From: DASPGQ01 sp035457705
Lineage (GTDB): Bacteria; Acidobacteriota; Vicinamibacteria; Marinacidobacterales; SMYC01
Direction of reading: 5' to 3'
Assembly: GCA_035457705.1 (NCBI GenBank)
Contig: DATIBD010000064.1
Location: 164,383 to 228,382, forward strand
Length of the DNA stretch: 64,000 nucleotides
In this document: piece after piece, positions 9,147-20,532 of the stretch
Numbering within the stretch: the first letter of the stretch is position 1
Layout: every line of letters starts with the position of its first letter
Program-made: the position numbers and the translations under genes
Notes under the pieces: generated by a model
The model's input: the letters and a program-made list of their open reading frames with translations, nothing else
The model's database searches: none
Told to the model about the DNA's origin: nothing

Positions 9147-10775
9147 GTGGTGGAGACTTTGGCGATCGACTACCGGAAACTACCGTCGTACAAACCGCTG
9201 TTCCTCGATTACCTCCACCGCTTCGACCAGCTATCGGAGTTCTATGTCGGCGACCCCTTTTCCGCCGACACCTGGCAGGCCGTCGCACGCTCGCTCGAGA
9301 AAGGCTCGTACCCGCGAAACGTCGTCAGTGCCAGCCTGAGAGAGCTCAATCGAGAGCTCGGAGCGGACGATCACGCGCTCGCGAGCACGTCCGCGATTGG
9401 AGAAGGCGCCCTCGCCATTGTGACCGGCCAGCAGGTCGGCCTGTTCGGGGGTCCGCTCTATACCCTTTACAAGGCCCTCACAGCCGTTCGGCTCGCCCGC
9501 TCTGCTGGCGAGCAACTCGGGAGGACAATCGTCCCGCTGTTCTGGATGGACGCGGACGACCACGATTTCGACGAGGTGCGCGCAGCTTGGTTTTTCGATG
9601 GAGGCCACGAGCTCGTCGAGTCGAGCTACCTAGTGGAGGATGCCGATTCGCGGCTCCCGGTTGGCAGCCGGACGCTCACCCCCTCGATCTCCGACACACT
9701 CCGCGAGACGTTCGAGGCTCTGCCGCAATCGGAGTTCTCCGACGACGTTCGCGAGGGCCTCTCCGAAGCTTACGCGCCAGGCCGGACGATGGCGGAGGCC
9801 TTCGGAAGCTGGCTGCTCCGTCTCACGCGGGGTACGGGCCTGGCGGTCGTCGATCCATCCCGCGCCGAGCTCAAGCGGGCTGCCGCCGGGCTCTTCGAAC
9901 GTGAAGTGCTCGAGGGATCGGAATCGAGCGCCATCGTCCGCCATACGACTGCGCGCCTCCTCTCCCGCGGCTACCACGCCCAAGTAAACCCCACCGAATC
10001 TCAGCTCAACCTGTTCTATGCCAAGCCGTTTCGCGAGCCCATTGGCATCGAGAATGGAGCTCTGGCGTTCCCGGGCAACGGGAATCCCGTCGCTCGGGAC
10101 GAAGCGGGAAGAAGAGTGCGGGAAGAAGCCGAGTGCTTCAGTCCGAACGTTCTCCTTCGCCCTTTGTACCAGGACAGTCTATTGCCCACCCTTGCCTACG
10201 TCGCCGGGCCCAACGAGCTCGCTTATTTCGCGCAGCTCAAAGGAGTGTACGAGCACTTCGGCGTAACGATGCCTCTCATCGCTTGTCGAGCGAGCTTCAC
10301 CGTGGTCGAGCGCGCCCAGTCCCGCTTTCTCTCCCGCTACGACGTGGACGTGACGCGGCTTTCCGCGAACGACGAGTCGTTGTTGAACGAGATCCTGCAG
10401 CGCTATACCCCACCCCAGCTCGAGGAGGATCTCTCTCGCGCACGCCGCTGTATTCAGGAGATCACCAGCGCCATAGCCCGCGACCTCTCCGAAGTCGACC
10501 CGACGCTCGTGCCTTCGGTGAAGTCGACCCGAGGCAAGCTCTTTCATCTGCTGAAGGAGCTCGAAGGCAAAGCGCTGAAGGCGGTCAAACGCAAGCACGA
10601 TACCGTTCGGTCACAGTTCCTTCAGGCGAGGACAGCACTCTTCCCCGGGTTCGAGATGCAGGAGCGCAGGCTGTCGGGCGTGGGATACCTGAACAAGCAC
10701 GGCTGGTACTTTTCGCGCCTCGTCGAGGACCACGTCGATCCGACTCAAAAGGCTCACCTGCTGCTCCACGTCTAA
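9147..10775 (+). CDS. bshC: Putative bacillithiol biosynthesis cysteine ligase BshC
   Basis: A 542-residue protein that matches BshC from end to end. It has the hallmark VTGQQVGLFGGPLYTLYKAL at about 92-111, PLFWMDADDHDFDEV, NVLLRPLYQDSLLPTLAYVAGPNELAYFAQL, and a long helical coiled-coil arm (about 410-500) before the conserved end QERRLSGVGYLNKHG. BshC adds cysteine to glucosaminyl-malate in the last step of bacillithiol synthesis. The start is the GTG at 9147; a TATGAT hexamer lies about 20 bases upstream. bshA and bshB are not nearby, so the pathway would be split in this genome. Confidence 0.92.
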   Translation: MVETLAIDYRKLPSYKPLFLDYLHRFDQLSEFYVGDPFSADTWQAVARSLEKGSYPRNVVSASLRELNRELGADDHALASTSAIGEGALAIVTGQQVGLFGGPLYTLYKALTAVRLARSAGEQLGRTIVPLFWMDADDHDFDEVRAAWFFDGGHELVESSYLVEDADSRLPVGSRTLTPSISDTLRETFEALPQSEFSDDVREGLSEAYAPGRTMAEAFGSWLLRLTRGTGLAVVDPSRAELKRAAAGLFEREVLEGSESSAIVRHTTARLLSRGYHAQVNPTESQLNLFYAKPFREPIGIENGALAFPGNGNPVARDEAGRRVREEAECFSPNVLLRPLYQDSLLPTLAYVAGPNELAYFAQLKGVYEHFGVTMPLIACRASFTVVERAQSRFLSRYDVDVTRLSANDESLLNEILQRYTPPQLEEDLSRARRCIQEITSAIARDLSEVDPTLVPSVKSTRGKLFHLLKELEGKALKAVKRKHDTVRSQFLQARTALFPGFEMQERRLSGVGYLNKHGWYFSRLVEDHVDPTQKAHLLLHV

Positions 10776-10780
10776 CGTTC

Positions 10781-10841
10781 GCAGTCGACAGTCGAGGGAA
10801 AATGCCGAGCAACCCTTCTGTCGACTCTCGACTGTCGACCG
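10781..10841. repeat. Dispersed palindromic repeat, family 1, copy 1
   Basis: It has perfect 13-bp inverted arms (GTCGACAGTCGAG at 10784-10796 and its complement at 10827-10839) with a 30-base centre. It lies 6 bases after the bshC stop and between convergent genes. A diverged copy lies at 43098-43159. It may act as a bidirectional terminator, but there is no T-run. Confidence 0.75.
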
Positions 10842-10854
10842 CTTCACATGAGTT

Positions 10855-11151
10855 CTAAACTCTATAGTCGTAGACCCGCTTGTCGTCCTGGATGGGGCCC
10901 AGGATATCGCTGACGAAGCGCTGGTGATCAGGATGGATCTGGTAGCTCTGGAGAGCGGTCTCGTCCTCGAACTCCATGATGATTGCGACGGGATGATCGC
11001 GCTCCGACTTTACGCCGAGTCCCCTCCCGATCCGGAGATTGCGGACGGTGGGAATGGCGCCGAGCACGCGCTCGACCCGAGCGATGAACTCTCGCCTGTC
11101 GTTCTCCGACACGTCCTGCTTCAGGCGAACGAGAACGATGTGACAGATCAT
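10855..11151 (-). CDS. Stress-responsive alpha/beta-barrel (Dabb) domain protein
   Basis: A 98-residue single-domain Dabb protein. It has the family opening MICHIVLVRLKQD, the central strand VAIIMEFEDETALQSYQIHPDHQRFV and a short tail with DDKRVYDYRV. Family members form dimeric ferredoxin-like barrels. Some are linked to salt or oxidative stress, others to polyketide or olivetolic acid-type chemistry, so no substrate can be given. The length is normal. It is transcribed towards the family 1 repeat. Confidence 0.88.
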   Translation of the reverse strand: MICHIVLVRLKQDVSENDRREFIARVERVLGAIPTVRNLRIGRGLGVKSERDHPVAIIMEFEDETALQSYQIHPDHQRFVSDILGPIQDDKRVYDYRV

Positions 11152-11453
11152 GCGAGCTCCTCTAGGACAGCGATGTTAACAGAGCTCGCGCTCTCTTCTA
11201 GTGTTGAATGCCGTGGCGGGACCCGTAATTGATCGAGCCCGCCACGGCTCGGTCTTTGCGGCGCATTATTCGCACTTCGTGCTCACATCTGATTCCCACG
11301 AAGGAGCCCGATGCGGACGATTCGCGCCGATCTCGCGGCAGTAGTTTTGGCCACCGCTCGGCGGGCTGGCCGTAGTTTTGGATCAGTCCGCTCGTCCGCC
11401 GCTCTTCGCTCTTCGCAGAGGCCTCCGGCGACGCATCTTGGGGCTCGGCAAGC
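11152..11453. other. 302-base intergenic region without a credible gene
   Basis: It lies between the Dabb gene and the sigma factor gene and is mostly filled by dispersed repeat family 2 (11207-11394). A minus-strand reading frame (11198-11488) crosses it and runs into the sigma factor's 3' end. It has no recognisable domain and I do not call it a gene. Confidence 0.6.
11207..11394. repeat. Dispersed intergenic repeat, family 2, copy 1
   Basis: It has two blocks shared with 41346-41447. Block A (11207-11235) matches 28 of 29 bases at 41346-41374. Block B (11361-11394) matches 41413-41447 with a few changes. Here the blocks are 125 bases apart, but only 38 in the other copy. Block A contains a GTGGCGGG that pairs with CCCGCCAC at 11238-11245 in this copy only. 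Confidence 0.75.
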
Positions 11454-12164
11454 CTAGGCGGCGGGTGTGAGGCGCGGCTTCGCGTCACCTCGGGCGAGAC
11501 TGCGTCTCAACTTCGAGAGCACCCTCGAGTGGATCTGCGAGATACGGGACTCGTTCACGCCGAGAACGGCACCTACCTGCCTCATCGTGAGCCCGTCGTA
11601 ATAGTATAGCGACAGCACCCGCCGCTCCCGCTCGGGCAGGTCTTGAATCGAGCGCGCGAGAAGAGTCTCGGCTTCGAGCTGCTCGAGCATCTCGTGTGGA
11701 TCGACGGCATTCGGGTCGGACACGGTAGAGATGAACTCCTCCACGGGCACGTTGTGCTGGTATGCGGATTCCGCTCGACGGATGCGCTCTCTGGTTCTCC
11801 TCAGCTCGGCCAGGCCAACGCCCAGTCCGGCCGCAACCTCGTCTTCGCGAGGTGGTCGCCCAAGGCTGGCTTCGAGATGACGTTCCACCGTATCCACCCT
11901 CCGTCCCACTCGTCGCACCGATCGAGGCGCCCAGTCCAAGCTTCGAAGGCTGTCGAGCATAGCGCCCTTGATGCGGAACTCCGCATAGGTGGAGAAACGG
12001 GCTCCTTTGTCGCGGTCGAACTTGGACGCGGCATCGAGCAACCCCACGAACCCCGACTGAATCAGGTCCGCCAACTCGACCTGCCCGGCGATGTGGCCGG
12101 CCATAGCGACGGCGAGCCGCTCGACGAGCGAGATGGAATCGCGAACGAGCGCTTCTCGGTCCAT
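11454..12164 (-). CDS. RNA polymerase sigma factor of the FliA/WhiG (sigma-28) type
   Basis: About 236 residues from the ATG at 12164; a TTG at 12200 would add 12. Region 2 is clear: LVERLAVAMAGHIAGQVELADLIQSGFVGLLDAASKFD with FSTYAEFRIKGAMLDSLRSLDWAPRSVRR, the FliA/WhiG signature. Region 3 (VERHLEASLGRPPREDEVAAGLG) and region 4 (LPERERRVLSLYYYDGLTMRQVGAVLGVNESRISQIHSR) follow. This class directs transcription of flagellar/motility genes or, in non-flagellated bacteria, stress and development genes. No flagellar gene is in the window, so the regulon is unknown. No anti-sigma gene is adjacent. Confidence 0.9.
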   Translation of the reverse strand: MDREALVRDSISLVERLAVAMAGHIAGQVELADLIQSGFVGLLDAASKFDRDKGARFSTYAEFRIKGAMLDSLRSLDWAPRSVRRVGRRVDTVERHLEASLGRPPREDEVAAGLGVGLAELRRTRERIRRAESAYQHNVPVEEFISTVSDPNAVDPHEMLEQLEAETLLARSIQDLPERERRVLSLYYYDGLTMRQVGAVLGVNESRISQIHSRVLSKLRRSLARGDAKPRLTPAA

Positions 12165-12341
12165 AGCAGCTCTGAGTGCAAGAAAGCTGCCAAGCCGCAA
12201 CTCGGTGCTTCGAGACGTTCCTTTCGGTTTCCGGGCCGCGGACAGCGCAGCGAAGCAATTTCGATGGACGGCGAGGGCGTCCGCCTCGTCGAAAAGATGA
12301 GACGCGATCGTGAGGGAAAGTCCCCCTTAGACGTCAAAAAA

Positions 12342-13556
12342 TTAAACCTCGCTGCTCTCGGCGGAATCCACGAACGCGGCGTTGACGAGTTGGCCGAGAA
12401 GATTCGTCGTCGAGCGGACCATGTCGAGAGGGCGCTCGACACCCAGCACTAGCGCTCCACCTTCGAGCGGGAGTCCCAGCGCCGCGAGAAGGATCGTGAG
12501 GTTCACGAAGCTCGCCGCGGGTACCGAGGCGACGGCGAGCGCCGACAGCATCGCCGTCACCACGAGCGTCACGAGATCGGGCGATGCCAAGCTGACGCCG
12601 TACACCTGGGCGATGAAGATCACCGAGATGGCTTGGTAGATGGCGCTTCCATCGCGGCCGATCGCGGCGCCGAGCGGAAGCACGAAGCTGGCCACGCGCG
12701 CGGATACTCCTGCGTCGTCTTGCATCGACCGCAACGAAACGGGCAGAGCTGCCGCGGTCGAGCAGGTGACGAAAGTGATGAGCGCCGGGGGCCGTGCGGC
12801 AGCGAGCAAACGACCGATCTTTCCCCGCGCCACGAGGCCCAGCACGCCACCGTAGACGAGGATCACCTGCGCGGCGAGCGCGATCAGGACGACGCCAACG
12901 TAGGTTGCGAGCGTGACGAGCACCCCGAGACCCGTCCGGCCCACGACGGTTGCCATGAGACCAAAGACACCAAAGGGAGCAAGCTCCAGGATCCAAGCGG
13001 TCAGCTTGTAGAGGGCCTCGGCCAGGCTTCTGGCGACTTCGACGAGCGGATTGCGACGCGGCTCGGGAAGCGCGCTCGCGGCCAGTCCCAGAAGGATCGA
13101 GACCACCAGCACCTGGAGAATATTCCCCTCGACCATCGCGCGAACGGGGTTGTCGGGAATGATTCCCAGGACGAGGTCCATGAGGGAAGGACGCGGCCCG
13201 TTGGCGTCGATCTCCGGCATGCCCTGTGAGGCAAGCAGACTCGCTCGCGCCTCGTCGCTGAGCGCCCGTCCGGGTGCCAGGGAGATCCCGAAGAAGATCC
13301 CGATGAGGAGGGCTGCCACGAGGCTCCCCAGCAGGAACCCGAAAGCCCTCAAACCCATTCGACCCAGAGCCGCTCGCCCAGGAAGTCCGGCGATCACCAT
13401 CACCAGCGAGGTCGCCACCAGAGGTACGACCACCATCCGGATTGCCTTCACGAACAGGGTGCCCAAGGGCTCGAAGACCGCGGCCGTCCCTCCGAAGAGC
13501 GCGCCCACGACGGTGCCCGCCACCAGACCGATCCCCACGCGGTGGTGGAACTTCAA
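12342..13556 (-). CDS. Dicarboxylate/amino acid:cation symporter (DAACS/GltP family)
   Basis: A 404-residue polytopic protein with the GltPh-type layout. Helices 1-6 start at KFHHRVGIGLVAGTVVGALFG. The HP1 hairpin serine motif appears as FVTCSTAAALPVSL (about 260). TM7 normally has NMDGT but here reads GRDGS (PLGAAIGRDGSAIYQAISVI), and TM8 follows with FVNLTILLAALGLPLEG. The family takes up C4-dicarboxylates, glutamate or aspartate with Na+ or H+. The changed TM7 motif touches both Na+ and substrate sites, so substrate or coupling may differ. The start is TTG at 13556. It is divergent from metH. Confidence 0.88.
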   Translation of the reverse strand: MKFHHRVGIGLVAGTVVGALFGGTAAVFEPLGTLFVKAIRMVVVPLVATSLVMVIAGLPGRAALGRMGLRAFGFLLGSLVAALLIGIFFGISLAPGRALSDEARASLLASQGMPEIDANGPRPSLMDLVLGIIPDNPVRAMVEGNILQVLVVSILLGLAASALPEPRRNPLVEVARSLAEALYKLTAWILELAPFGVFGLMATVVGRTGLGVLVTLATYVGVVLIALAAQVILVYGGVLGLVARGKIGRLLAAARPPALITFVTCSTAAALPVSLRSMQDDAGVSARVASFVLPLGAAIGRDGSAIYQAISVIFIAQVYGVSLASPDLVTLVVTAMLSALAVASVPAASFVNLTILLAALGLPLEGGALVLGVERPLDMVRSTTNLLGQLVNAAFVDSAESSEV

Positions 13557-13627
13557 AGCGCCGGGAAACTTATCACACTACCCGACTCCGCTTGCGCCCG
13601 GCGAGCGAAGTTGTTATCACCGTATCC

Positions 13628-17305
<3,678 letters not shown>

Positions 17306-17375
17306 CCACCGGGAGATCGCCTTTCGGCTTGAGCGGACCGTCAGGGCCGCCGGCCCGGGAGTCCGGCCGTCCTCC

Positions 17376-17420
17376 CCGAGCGAGGAGCGAGGGGAGCGAG
17401 CGAGCCGAAGAGGCGAGCGA
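17376..17420. repeat. Short GAGCGA-rich tandem purine repeat
   Basis: Just after metH, GAGCGAG-like units recur several times in about 45 bases. Before them, at 17336-17373, lies a GC-rich stretch that can fold (GGCCGCCGGCC). The region lies between convergent metH and the OB-fold gene and may help terminate transcription. Confidence 0.4.
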
Positions 17421-17429
17421 GCACTACTC

Positions 17430-18197
17430 TTAAAGAACGACGCAGCGGTCCATCACCACGTCGCCACGGTCCTTTCCGTCCACGAATCCGATGACGTGGA
17501 TCTCCTGCCAGTCTCGCAGCTTCTGCTCCCCGGGCCTCGCTAATCGGCAGCGAACGAAAGCGAGCTCCTGATGGGTGGCGAGGAGTACGGGCTCGTGAAC
17601 GTAGGGCGTCTGTTCGAAGAGCTTGAACCCGTCGGCGAGATCGGTCATGTTGTGAGGTGCGACTACTCCGGTAAGTACGACGAGCCGCCCGTGGAGCTCC
17701 GCGCTCGCACGCTCGACGTCGTTGGGAAAGAGGAAGACTCGATAGAGCTCGTCTGCGCTCATGTACCGAAGTCTCCCTTCTCGGGCATGCTCTCTGGCGC
17801 GCCCCCCAAGCTCGGCGACGAGTCCCTCGGTGGCATAGGCCTCGAACGCCTCGATCAAGGCGGAAAGCTCATCGTCCGCGCGAATTTGCGCATCGCTAGA
17901 AATCGCGACCTCCTTGGAAGCCAGATCGTCGCGCTCGGAGTCGGATAGAAAGGGCGCGATGGGTGGCGGGAGACCGGGCGCGTTCCGAGGCGGCTGGTGT
18001 GTGTAGCCTTGGGGTATGGGTCGGCTCTCGTCCGAGGGCGGCGCAGAGGGCTCGATCCGACGGGACTCCCGGCCTGTGTTTCGAGGCGGAGGCTCCTCGC
18101 ACCGGACGAGCAGGAATGCCGGGACGAGAAGAAGGGCCATGGAGAGACCGACGCGCCGGCGAAAGTTTGGAATCCGCCGCAGCGCGATCGCTCCCAT
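17430..18197 (-). CDS. Predicted secreted or membrane-anchored protein with an OB-fold (tRNA_anti-like) domain
   Basis: A 255-residue protein. The N-terminus is a signal sequence or anchor: Arg-rich start, then LSMALLLVPAFLLVRC. The Cys resembles a lipobox, but Arg at -1 is unusual. A Pro-rich linker (about 40-85) and a helical part (about 90-150, ADELYRVFLFPNDVERASAEL) follow. The end has LHGRLVVLTGVVAPHN ... VRCRLARPGEQKLRDWQEIHVIGFVDG, the strand pattern of the tRNA_anti-like OB-fold family found in bacterial envelope proteins. No enzyme function is implied. The neighbours are unrelated and it appears to be transcribed alone. Confidence 0.65.
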   Translation of the reverse strand: MGAIALRRIPNFRRRVGLSMALLLVPAFLLVRCEEPPPRNTGRESRRIEPSAPPSDESRPIPQGYTHQPPRNAPGLPPPIAPFLSDSERDDLASKEVAISSDAQIRADDELSALIEAFEAYATEGLVAELGGRAREHAREGRLRYMSADELYRVFLFPNDVERASAELHGRLVVLTGVVAPHNMTDLADGFKLFEQTPYVHEPVLLATHQELAFVRCRLARPGEQKLRDWQEIHVIGFVDGKDRGDVVMDRCVVL

Positions 18198-18302
18198 GGT
18201 GATGAGAGACTAGCCTCGAATCGACGTTAATGCCACCGTAGACCGAGGAGCCGGTTGAACCTGTGCTAGACTCGTCGCTCGATACAGCGTGGGAGTTGCG
18301 GG

Positions 18303-18713
18303 ATGAGGCTAACCGTCACGATTGCGTTCGCAGCCTGGGCAGCTTGGGGAAGTGCCGTCCCGGCGGCCGAGAGCGAGCCGAGGTCCGTTCAATCCGGGGT
18401 CTACACCAAAGACCAGGCGGAAGCGGGCCGCGAGATTTTCAAGCAGGTGTGTATGACCTGCCATCAGGCGGAAGAGTTCAGCTCGGCCGGATACATGGAG
18501 AGCTGGAGCGGCACGACGGTGAGCGACTTTATCGGCCTGGTGCGCTCTACGATGCCGCAGGACAGCCCGGGGCGGCTCAAACAGAGCGAATACATCGCGA
18601 TCGCGGCTTTCTTGCTCGAGCTCAACGGAGTCCCCAGTGGCGAGACCGAGATGGACGGCAAAGCGCTCAAGGACATCAAGATCGAGGGTCCGTTCACCGC
18701 GAAAGAGGATTGA
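18303..18713 (+). CDS. Small periplasmic c-type cytochrome
   Basis: 136 residues with a Sec signal peptide (MRLTVTIAFAAWAAWGSAVPAAE, cleavage near 22-23). One haem-binding CMTCH lies in EIFKQVCMTCHQAEEF, and a downstream Met (STMPQDSPGRL) could be the sixth ligand. The C-terminal helix SEYIAIAAFLLELNG is typical of monohaem cytochrome c domains of dehydrogenase-associated type. It should carry electrons in the periplasm. No partner oxidoreductase is adjacent: glpK faces it convergently and encodes a kinase, not a dehydrogenase. Confidence 0.85.
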   Translation: MRLTVTIAFAAWAAWGSAVPAAESEPRSVQSGVYTKDQAEAGREIFKQVCMTCHQAEEFSSAGYMESWSGTTVSDFIGLVRSTMPQDSPGRLKQSEYIAIAAFLLELNGVPSGETEMDGKALKDIKIEGPFTAKED

Positions 18714-18789
18714 CGGTGAGCCGTCCTCGCCGACCGATGACTCGAGTCCCAGCCTGAATTCGACCGCGTCGGGTCGAGACGGAGCTTGG

Positions 18790-20304
18790 CTATACCCAGT
18801 CGAGAGCTCGCTCCACGGCCATCTGCCATCTCGCGATGAGCCGCTCGCGCTCCACTTCGTTCATCCGTGGAGACCATTTCTTGTCCATGGCCCAGTGTCT
18901 TCTGAGCTCCTCTTCGTCCTTCCAGAAACCGACGGCGAGACCCGCGGCATAAGCAGCCCCGAGGGACGTGGTTTCGCTCACGCGAGGACGAATTACGGGA
19001 ACTCCCAGGAGGTCCGCCTGAAACTGCATCAGGAGCTCGTTCACCACCATTCCGCCGTCCACTTTGAGAGAAGAAAGCTCTAAGCCCGAATCGCGTTTCA
19101 TCGCTTCGAGAACCTCCTTCGTTTGAAAAGCCGTCGCCTCCAGGCTCGCTCGCGCGATGTGGCCCTTGTGGATGTAACGAGTCAACCCGACCATTACCCC
19201 GCGTGCGTCGGACCGCCAATGCGGTGCGAACAAGCCCGAGAATGCGGGAACGAAGAACATGCCGCCGTTGTCCTCGACGCTTCCCGCGAGACGCTCCACC
19301 TCGGAAGCCGACGAGAGGATTCCCAGATTGTCGCGAAGCCACTGCACCAGAGCCCCGGCGATGGCGACCGAGCCCTCGAGGGCGTAGACTGCGGGGGCCT
19401 CGCCCATCCGGTAGGCGACGGTCGTGACCAAACCGGAGCGCGACTGGAGAGGCTCGGATCCGGTATTGAGCAGCAGGAAGCATCCCGTGCCATAAGTATT
19501 CTTCGCTTCTCCCCGGCCGAAGCATGCCTGGCCGTACAGCGCTGCCTGTTGATCCCCGAGGTCGCCGCAGACCGGGATCAGCCCGCCGAACGGCCCGTCT
19601 TTTCGAGTCATCCCATAAAAAGCCGGATCCGAGGAGGGATGCACCCGGGGGAGCATTGCCGGGGGGATTTCGAGCGCTTGCAGAATCTCCTCGTCCCAAG
19701 AAAGTGAGTCGAGCTCAAAAAGCATCGTGCGGCTCGCATTCGTCACGTCCGTCACGTGAGCCCCACCGTCGGCGCCACCCGTCAGATTCCAGATGAGCCA
19801 CGTATCCACGTTTCCGAAAAGCACTTCTCCGCGGGAGGCGGCTTCGCGGAGGCCCTCGACGTGGTCGAGGAGCCATCGAATCTTGGGCCCGGAGAAATAC
19901 GTCGACAAGGGTAAGCCGGTCTTGGCTCGAAATCGATCCGGACCTCCGGCGCGCGCCAGTTGATCGCAAATCGAACCGGTCCGGGTGTCCTGCCAGACGA
20001 TGGCATTTGCGACCGGGCGCCCCGTCTTGCGGTCCCACACGATCGTCGTTTCCCGCTGGTTGGTGATACCCAGAGCATCGATTCGAACCCGATCGATCCC
20101 CCCCGCTCTTGCGATTGCGCCGCGAATGCAATCGCAGGCGCGCTCCCAGATTTCCTCCGGGTCATGCTCCACCCAGCCAGGGGCCGGGTAGATTTGACGG
20201 TGCTCGAGCTGGTGCAATGCAACGACCCGCCCCGATGGGTCGAAAAAAAGACACCTCGTGCTCGTCGTTCCCTGGTCCAGAGCGGCTACGACCGGCGTGA
20301 CCAT
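18790..20304 (-). CDS. glpK: Glycerol kinase
   Basis: A 504-residue FGGY-family kinase that phosphorylates glycerol to glycerol 3-phosphate with ATP. It starts VVAALDQGTTSTRCLFFD (phosphate 1 motif) and has NAIVWQDTRTGSICDQL, YFSGPKIRWLLDHV, KNTYGTGCFLLLNTG (adenosine motif), LKVDGGMVVNELLMQFQADLLGVPVIRP and ETTSLGAAYAAGLAVGFW. Length and motif order match GlpK throughout. A good Shine-Dalgarno (AAGAAAGGAG) lies upstream. It is isolated from glpF/glpD here. Confidence 0.96.
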   Translation of the reverse strand: MVTPVVAALDQGTTSTRCLFFDPSGRVVALHQLEHRQIYPAPGWVEHDPEEIWERACDCIRGAIARAGGIDRVRIDALGITNQRETTIVWDRKTGRPVANAIVWQDTRTGSICDQLARAGGPDRFRAKTGLPLSTYFSGPKIRWLLDHVEGLREAASRGEVLFGNVDTWLIWNLTGGADGGAHVTDVTNASRTMLFELDSLSWDEEILQALEIPPAMLPRVHPSSDPAFYGMTRKDGPFGGLIPVCGDLGDQQAALYGQACFGRGEAKNTYGTGCFLLLNTGSEPLQSRSGLVTTVAYRMGEAPAVYALEGSVAIAGALVQWLRDNLGILSSASEVERLAGSVEDNGGMFFVPAFSGLFAPHWRSDARGVMVGLTRYIHKGHIARASLEATAFQTKEVLEAMKRDSGLELSSLKVDGGMVVNELLMQFQADLLGVPVIRPRVSETTSLGAAYAAGLAVGFWKDEEELRRHWAMDKKWSPRMNEVERERLIARWQMAVERALDWV

Positions 20305-20410
20305 GAGACAAGCAACTCCTTTCTTAACTATTATTTATAAGCGATGACCTCTCGATCGTCAGTTGTCTTCAATACCTAAAGTAATTTCTCATAAATTGCA
20401 ACAAAACCCT
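20305..20410. promoter_or_regulatory. AT-rich divergent promoter region between glpK and the lipoprotein gene
   Basis: This roughly 100-base stretch is clearly more AT-rich than its surroundings. On the minus strand TTATAAATAAT lies just before the glpK Shine-Dalgarno and is a likely -10 region. Towards the right there are AT-rich stretches, but I cannot fix a single -35/-10 pair. Confidence 0.45.
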
Positions 20411-20436
20411 TGCAAATCCGAGATCTTTGCGATAGC

Positions 20437-20487
20437 CTCCGTGAACACAGTCGGAGCACCCCTCCTCGAGAAGGAAATCTCTCGAGG
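20437..20487 (+). promoter_or_regulatory. Two tandem hairpins in the leader of the lipoprotein gene
   Basis: Hairpin 1 pairs CTCCG (20437-20441) with CGGAG (20452-20456). Hairpin 2 pairs CCTCGAGA (20464-20471) with TCTCGAGG (20480-20487), a perfect 8-bp stem with an 8-base loop. They lie 46-96 bases before the chosen start. No known riboswitch class matches. Confidence 0.4.
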
Positions 20488-20532
20488 TGGTCGTTGGGCA
20501 AAGATTCACATACCGGGACGGGGTTGAACGAA

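Noticed and set aside
11198..11488. 96-codon minus-strand frame in the repeat region
   Set aside because: It overlaps the end of the sigma factor gene and its body is repeat family 2; the second repeat copy does not keep this frame.
13442..13627. Upstream extension of metH
   Set aside because: It adds 62 Arg/Pro-rich residues with no homology and overlaps the divergent symporter gene. The ATG at 13628 begins just before the conserved barrel.
13557..13627. Cobalamin or SAM riboswitch upstream of metH
   Set aside because: Only 71 bases are available and none of the conserved boxes is present.
20401..20532. Possible cyclic di-GMP (GEMM) riboswitch before the lipoprotein gene
   Set aside because: Short resemblances (GCCTCCG, a GGG-rich end) are there, but the GEMM core with its tetraloop and receptor is not.
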